Assembly (NCBI GenBank): GCA_902762565.1
Contig: CACWOS010000032.1
Span: 1-53,149 of the forward strand
Source: an uncultured Prevotellaceae bacterium
GTDB lineage: Bacteria > Bacteroidota > Bacteroidia > Bacteroidales > Bacteroidaceae
Reading direction: 5' to 3'
Length of the DNA: 53,149 nt
Position numbers and translations under genes: made by a program. Below are positions 50,354-53,149 of the stretch, in pieces (position 1 is the stretch's first letter; each line of letters starts with the position of its first letter). The notes under the pieces were generated by a model. It was not told where the DNA came from, did not search any database, and saw nothing but the letters and a program-made list of their open reading frames with translations.

Positions 50354-52102
50354 CTAAGAACGTTTCCAAGTATCTTTCAGACCAACAGTCTTGTTGAAGA
50401 CCAGATGGTCGGGTGTTGAATCGAGATCAAGTGTGAAGTAGCCAATACGCTGGAACTGCAAGAAGTCGCCAGCCTTTTTCTCTTTGAGGTAGGGCTCGAC
50501 AACGCAATTGTTGAGCACTTTCAATGAATCAGGATTCAGCAGTTCGCGGAAGTCGCGCTCGTCAGCACCAGGATTCTCGATGGCAAACAGACGGTCGTAG
50601 AGACGCACCTCGGCCTGTACGGCATCCTGACAGTTCACCCAGTGCAGTGTCTTGCCCTTGATCTTACGGTCGGCACCAGGCTGTCCGCTACGCGTCTCAG
50701 GATCGTAGGTGGCATAGATGGTGGTCACGTTGCCCTCGGCATCTTTGTCGCAGGGGTGTTCCTCGTCACACTTGATGATATAGGCATTCTTCAGACGCAC
50801 CTCCTTGCCAGGAGCCAGACGCTGGAACTTCTTCTCGGCAACCTCCATGAAGTCGTCACGCTCAATCCACAGTTCGCGACTGAAAGTGATGGTGTGTTTG
50901 CCATCGGCCTCGTTCTCAGGATTGTTCACGGCTTCCATCTCTTCGGTCTTGCCCTCAGGATAGTTGGTGAGCACGAGTTTCACGGGGTCGAGGACTGCCG
51001 AGACGCGTGTGGCTTTCTTGTTCAGGTCGTCACGAACGCTGGCCTCCAAGAGGGCGTAGTCGTTCAGGGCGTCGAACTTGGTGTAACCAATCGAGTCGAT
51101 GAAGTTGCGGACGCTCTGTGACGAATAGCCGCGACGACGCATACCGCAAACGGTCGGCATACGGGGATCGTCCCAACCATTCACCAGCTTCTCGTCCACG
51201 AGTGCCTTCAGCTTACGCTTCGACATGACGGTATAGGTGAGGTTCAGACGGTTGAACTCAATCTGGCGTGTGCCGTCGTATTTGTTCAGGATATCGGGAT
51301 TGAAGCCCGTGGTATCCGTCTGTTCCTTGATATATTCGCGCAACAGGTCGACGAACTTGTCGTACAGCGGACGGTGAGGCACGAACTCCAGCGTACAGAT
51401 AGAGTGGGTGACACCCTCGAAGTAGTCACTCTGACCGTGGGCGAAGTCGTACATGGGATAAGCATGCCACTTCGTGCCTGTGCGGTGGTGGGGAATCTGG
51501 ATGATACGATAGATGATGGGGTCGCGGAAGTGCATGTTGGGGTTGGCCATATCCAGCTTCGCACGCAGCACCATGCTGCCCTCAACGGCTTCAACGGTGT
51601 TCATCTGCTCGAACAGGCGCAGGTTCTCCTCAATAGGACGGTCGCGGAACGGACTGGGACGTCCAGGTTGTGTGGGCGTACCCTTCTGCTCGGCAATCTG
51701 CTCAGAAGTCTGCTCGTCGACGTAGGCCAGACCCTTCTTGATGAGCCATACAGCAAAGTCCCACAGCTTCTCGAAATAGTCGGAGGCGTAATAGACGTTC
51801 TCCCAATGGAAACCGAGCCACTTGATGTCGCTCATGATGTTTTCCACGTATTCCGTATTCTCTTTCGTGGGGTTGGTATCGTCGAAACGCAGGTTGCAGA
51901 TGCCTCCGAACTCTTCAGCCACACCGAAGTCCATGCAGATGGCCTTAGCGTGTCCGATGTGTATATAGCCGTTGGGCTCTGGTGGGAAACGCGTCTGAAT
52001 ACGTCCACCGTTCTTGCCTGCTTCCAGGTCTTCCTTTACAAACTGTTCTACAAAGCTGAGGCTTTTCTTCTCCTCGCCTTCGGTTAAAATTTTCTCTTCC
52101 AT
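50354..52102 (-). CDS. glnS: Glutaminyl-tRNA synthetase
   Basis: Class I synthetase, 582 residues from the ATG at 52102. Earlier in-frame codons (to 52213) lie in the promoter and are not part of the protein. Motifs: PPEPNGYIHIGHAKAICMDF (HIGH), LRFDDTNPTKE, YVDEQT, and VMSKRKLKAL (KMSKS-like), then the two beta-barrel anticodon domains. The presence of GlnS means tRNA-Gln is charged directly. Operon leader for TPR and dedA. Confidence 0.96.
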   Translation of the reverse strand: MEEKILTEGEEKKSLSFVEQFVKEDLEAGKNGGRIQTRFPPEPNGYIHIGHAKAICMDFGVAEEFGGICNLRFDDTNPTKENTEYVENIMSDIKWLGFHWENVYYASDYFEKLWDFAVWLIKKGLAYVDEQTSEQIAEQKGTPTQPGRPSPFRDRPIEENLRLFEQMNTVEAVEGSMVLRAKLDMANPNMHFRDPIIYRIIQIPHHRTGTKWHAYPMYDFAHGQSDYFEGVTHSICTLEFVPHRPLYDKFVDLLREYIKEQTDTTGFNPDILNKYDGTRQIEFNRLNLTYTVMSKRKLKALVDEKLVNGWDDPRMPTVCGMRRRGYSSQSVRNFIDSIGYTKFDALNDYALLEASVRDDLNKKATRVSAVLDPVKLVLTNYPEGKTEEMEAVNNPENEADGKHTITFSRELWIERDDFMEVAEKKFQRLAPGKEVRLKNAYIIKCDEEHPCDKDAEGNVTTIYATYDPETRSGQPGADRKIKGKTLHWVNCQDAVQAEVRLYDRLFAIENPGADERDFRELLNPDSLKVLNNCVVEPYLKEKKAGDFLQFQRIGYFTLDLDSTPDHLVFNKTVGLKDTWKRS

Positions 52103-52128
52103 ATATGAATAATGTGTAATTTTGGCTG

Positions 52129-52160
52129 CAAAGGTACGAATAAGTGAGCAAAGAACCAAA
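52129..52160 (-). promoter_or_regulatory. glnS promoter
   Basis: Minus-strand -33 TTTG (52157-52160) and -7 TACCTTTG (52129-52136) with 20-bp spacing, 26 nt before the ATG at 52102. Confidence 0.85.
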
Positions 52161-52198
52161 GGAAAACTCGTTTTTCTTTGTTCGTTCGAACGGAACAC

Positions 52199-52228
52199 AA
52201 AGGAGCACCCCACATAGGATGCCCCTTT
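52199..52228 (-). terminator. Terminator-like hairpin after smalltalk
   Basis: Arms AAAGGAGCACCC (52199-52210) and GGATGCCCCTTT (52217-52228) pair with two mismatches. It lies downstream of the smalltalk gene on the minus strand, with only a short T-run. Confidence 0.5.
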
Positions 52229-52284
52229 TCACTCATCACTTATCACTTCTCACTTATCACTCATCACTTATCACTCATCACTTC
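52229..52284. repeat. Eight-copy 7-bp tandem repeat (TCACTYA)
   Basis: Eight consecutive heptamers TCACTCA, TCACTTA, TCACTTC, TCACTTA, TCACTCA, TCACTTA, TCACTCA, TCACTTC. It starts directly after the terminator-like hairpin and ends 1 bp before the smalltalk stop codon. Unit structure suggests slippage. Confidence 0.9.
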
Positions 52285-52285
52285 T

Positions 52286-52387
52286 TTACAGCACGCGCAT
52301 GCAACTCGTCGTTCCCATTGCTGTCAGCATCGCTGTCAGTATCGATACAATTACCTGTATCACCGTCTTCCAAGTCTCCTTTTTCAT
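52286..52387 (-). CDS. Smalltalk protein (33 residues)
   Basis: Tiny protein of the Bacteroidetes 'smalltalk' family: MKKETWKTVIQVIVSILTAM then LTAMGTTSCMRVL. A basic N-terminus, one hydrophobic helix and a TTSC end that resembles a lipobox. These genes usually lie beside an HU-like gene and an N-acetylmuramoyl-L-alanine amidase. Here HU lies upstream (134 bp) but no amidase follows. ATG start and TAA stop. Function unknown. Confidence 0.82.
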   Translation of the reverse strand: MKKETWKTVIQVIVSILTAMLTAMGTTSCMRVL

Positions 52388-52398
52388 AGTCTAAATTT

Positions 52399-52488
52399 TC
52401 AAATCATAAATTATAAATTTCAAACTTCAATTTTCAAAGTTTAATCTTTCAAATCATAAATTTTAAATTTCAAACTTCAATTTTCAAA
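52399..52488. repeat. Two near-identical 40-bp AT-rich copies, 50 bp apart
   Basis: 52399-52438 and 52449-52488 differ at one base (52413 versus 52463). Both are rich in TTTCAAA/AAATTT elements and fill the gap between the HU-like gene and smalltalk, where the smalltalk promoter or leader should be. Confidence 0.88.
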
Positions 52489-52521
52489 CTCAAAGAGTTG
52501 CGCCCTTGCAGGCGCTACTCT

Positions 52522-53118
52522 TTAATCACCCTCTGGATCCACCTCTGTGTCACCACCTACGGGCAGAGGACCGCCACCACTGTTGCTGGGCGCGTTGGCT
52601 GTGCGGAAGTCGGCCAGGCTCTGCAGCACCTGCACGTTCTTCACCTTGCCGTTCACGGTACGCTTCTCCACCTTCACGATGTTCTGCGAAGCGGTCGAAA
52701 CAGAGCGGGTCATGAACTGACGAGAAGTCAGGTTATCCAGCGTGCTCGACTCGGGCAGGAAGCGGACGTGTACGCCCTCGACGATACTGGTTGGGTTGAA
52801 CTCGCTGTCCAGCATCTGCGCCTCAGTGGCGCCACCCTTCTTGTTGCGGATGGTTGGATAGAAGATGCCCAGTCCGTCCAGCTTCACGCCTACGCCCTGT
52901 GCCACCAGCTCGGGTATGCACTCCGACAGCTTCACCAGCACCGCCTGGATGGCGTCACGACCTACCATGCAGTTGTGCTCCTTCAGGTGAGCAGCCAGAC
53001 CTCGAGTCGTCAGCGTCTTCTGACGGTCTACCTCAGCGTAGTACTTCTGATAGCTTGCACTCTTCGAATTAATGTTCTTGCGGAAGTTTACTCCCATTTG
53101 AATTTGATTGATTGCCAT
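52522..53118 (-). CDS. HU-like DNA-binding protein, smalltalk-associated
   Basis: 198 residues of the Bacteroidetes HU-like histone group: INSKSASYQKYYAEVDRQKT, LTTRGLAAHLKEHNCMVGRD, AIQAVLVKLSECIPELVAQG, GLGIFYPTIRNKKGG, and a C-terminal Gly/Pro/acidic tail (NSGGGPLPVGGDTEVDPEGD). Start ATG at 53118; an alternative Met lies seven codons later. It is the first gene of the HU-smalltalk unit, and its promoter must lie in the last 30 bp or outside the window. Confidence 0.85.
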   Translation of the reverse strand: MAINQIQMGVNFRKNINSKSASYQKYYAEVDRQKTLTTRGLAAHLKEHNCMVGRDAIQAVLVKLSECIPELVAQGVGVKLDGLGIFYPTIRNKKGGATEAQMLDSEFNPTSIVEGVHVRFLPESSTLDNLTSRQFMTRSVSTASQNIVKVEKRTVNGKVKNVQVLQSLADFRTANAPSNSGGGPLPVGGDTEVDPEGD

Positions 53119-53149
53119 AATGTTTGTGTTTTTTGATGTTAGATTATTA

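Noticed and set aside
52229-52284. Heptamer run considered as a CRISPR or attachment site
   Set aside because: Uninterrupted 7-bp units without spacers; no integrase or tRNA gene nearby.
1-53149. tRNA, rRNA, riboswitch or transposase genes
   Set aside because: None seen on either strand by reading; the accessory parts show repeats and broken genes but no insertion-sequence ends with a transposase.

Overview
The window looks like a chromosomal segment of a Bacteroidales bacterium, most likely Prevotellaceae. The reasons are Bacteroidetes promoters (TTTG, 19-20 bp, TAnnTTTG) in front of many genes, an almost complete lack of Shine-Dalgarno sequences, and lineage families such as GldB, DUF4835/PorD, DUF3127, DUF4861, the 'smalltalk' miniprotein and HU-like/VapE genes. 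No rRNA or tRNA genes and no CRISPR array were seen.

Region 1 (1-30 kb) is housekeeping. It holds rpsR (5' end outside the window) and rplI; mtaB with a glycosyltransferase; a DUF4861 protein; gldB; dnaB; a reverse operon of DUF4835, recN and a degenerate trypsin-fold/TPR protein; a reverse operon of DUF3127, fabD, a GH13 enzyme and an AlaX-type editing protein; a forward operon of dnaN, a DnaQ-like exonuclease and coaBC; a sensorless hybrid histidine kinase with a membrane EEP phosphatase; a reverse set of HU, a 29-residue COX24-type protein, rng and a membrane glycosyltransferase; pyk; and a GDP-fucose operon (manC, gmd, fcl).

Region 2 (30-35.3 kb) is an envelope block: two small lipoproteins, then a GC-rich operon of a beta-barrel protein, an S41 protease lipoprotein and an S28/S37-type peptidase lipoprotein, closed by a strong terminator. 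Just beyond lies the C-terminal stub of a lost alpha/beta-hydrolase gene.

Region 3 (35.6-44.4 kb) is an AT-richer accessory island with one run of same-strand genes: XRE regulator, HNH nuclease, single-chain type IIG-like restriction-methylation enzyme, DUF2971, GIY-YIG nuclease, DUF6794, DUF4238, an unknown protein and an AlbA_2/Schlafen-type ATPase gene broken by an internal deletion with frameshift. It reads as a defence island built around restriction-modification.

Region 4 (44.4-53.1 kb) is the most unusual. An AAA_14/DUF4143 ATPase gene sits between two perfect 38-bp direct repeats made of CCTGCTAT-type units, one of which overlaps the stop codon of a VapE-like primase/helicase gene. 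That vapE gene has no visible ATG and an altered Walker A. It follows an HU-like/winged-helix gene directly behind the housekeeping genes glnS, TPR and dedA. A second HU-like gene and a 33-residue smalltalk gene lie upstream of glnS among several short tandem repeats. The VapE/HU/smalltalk set, usually compact, therefore appears split around glnS-TPR-dedA and lacks its amidase.
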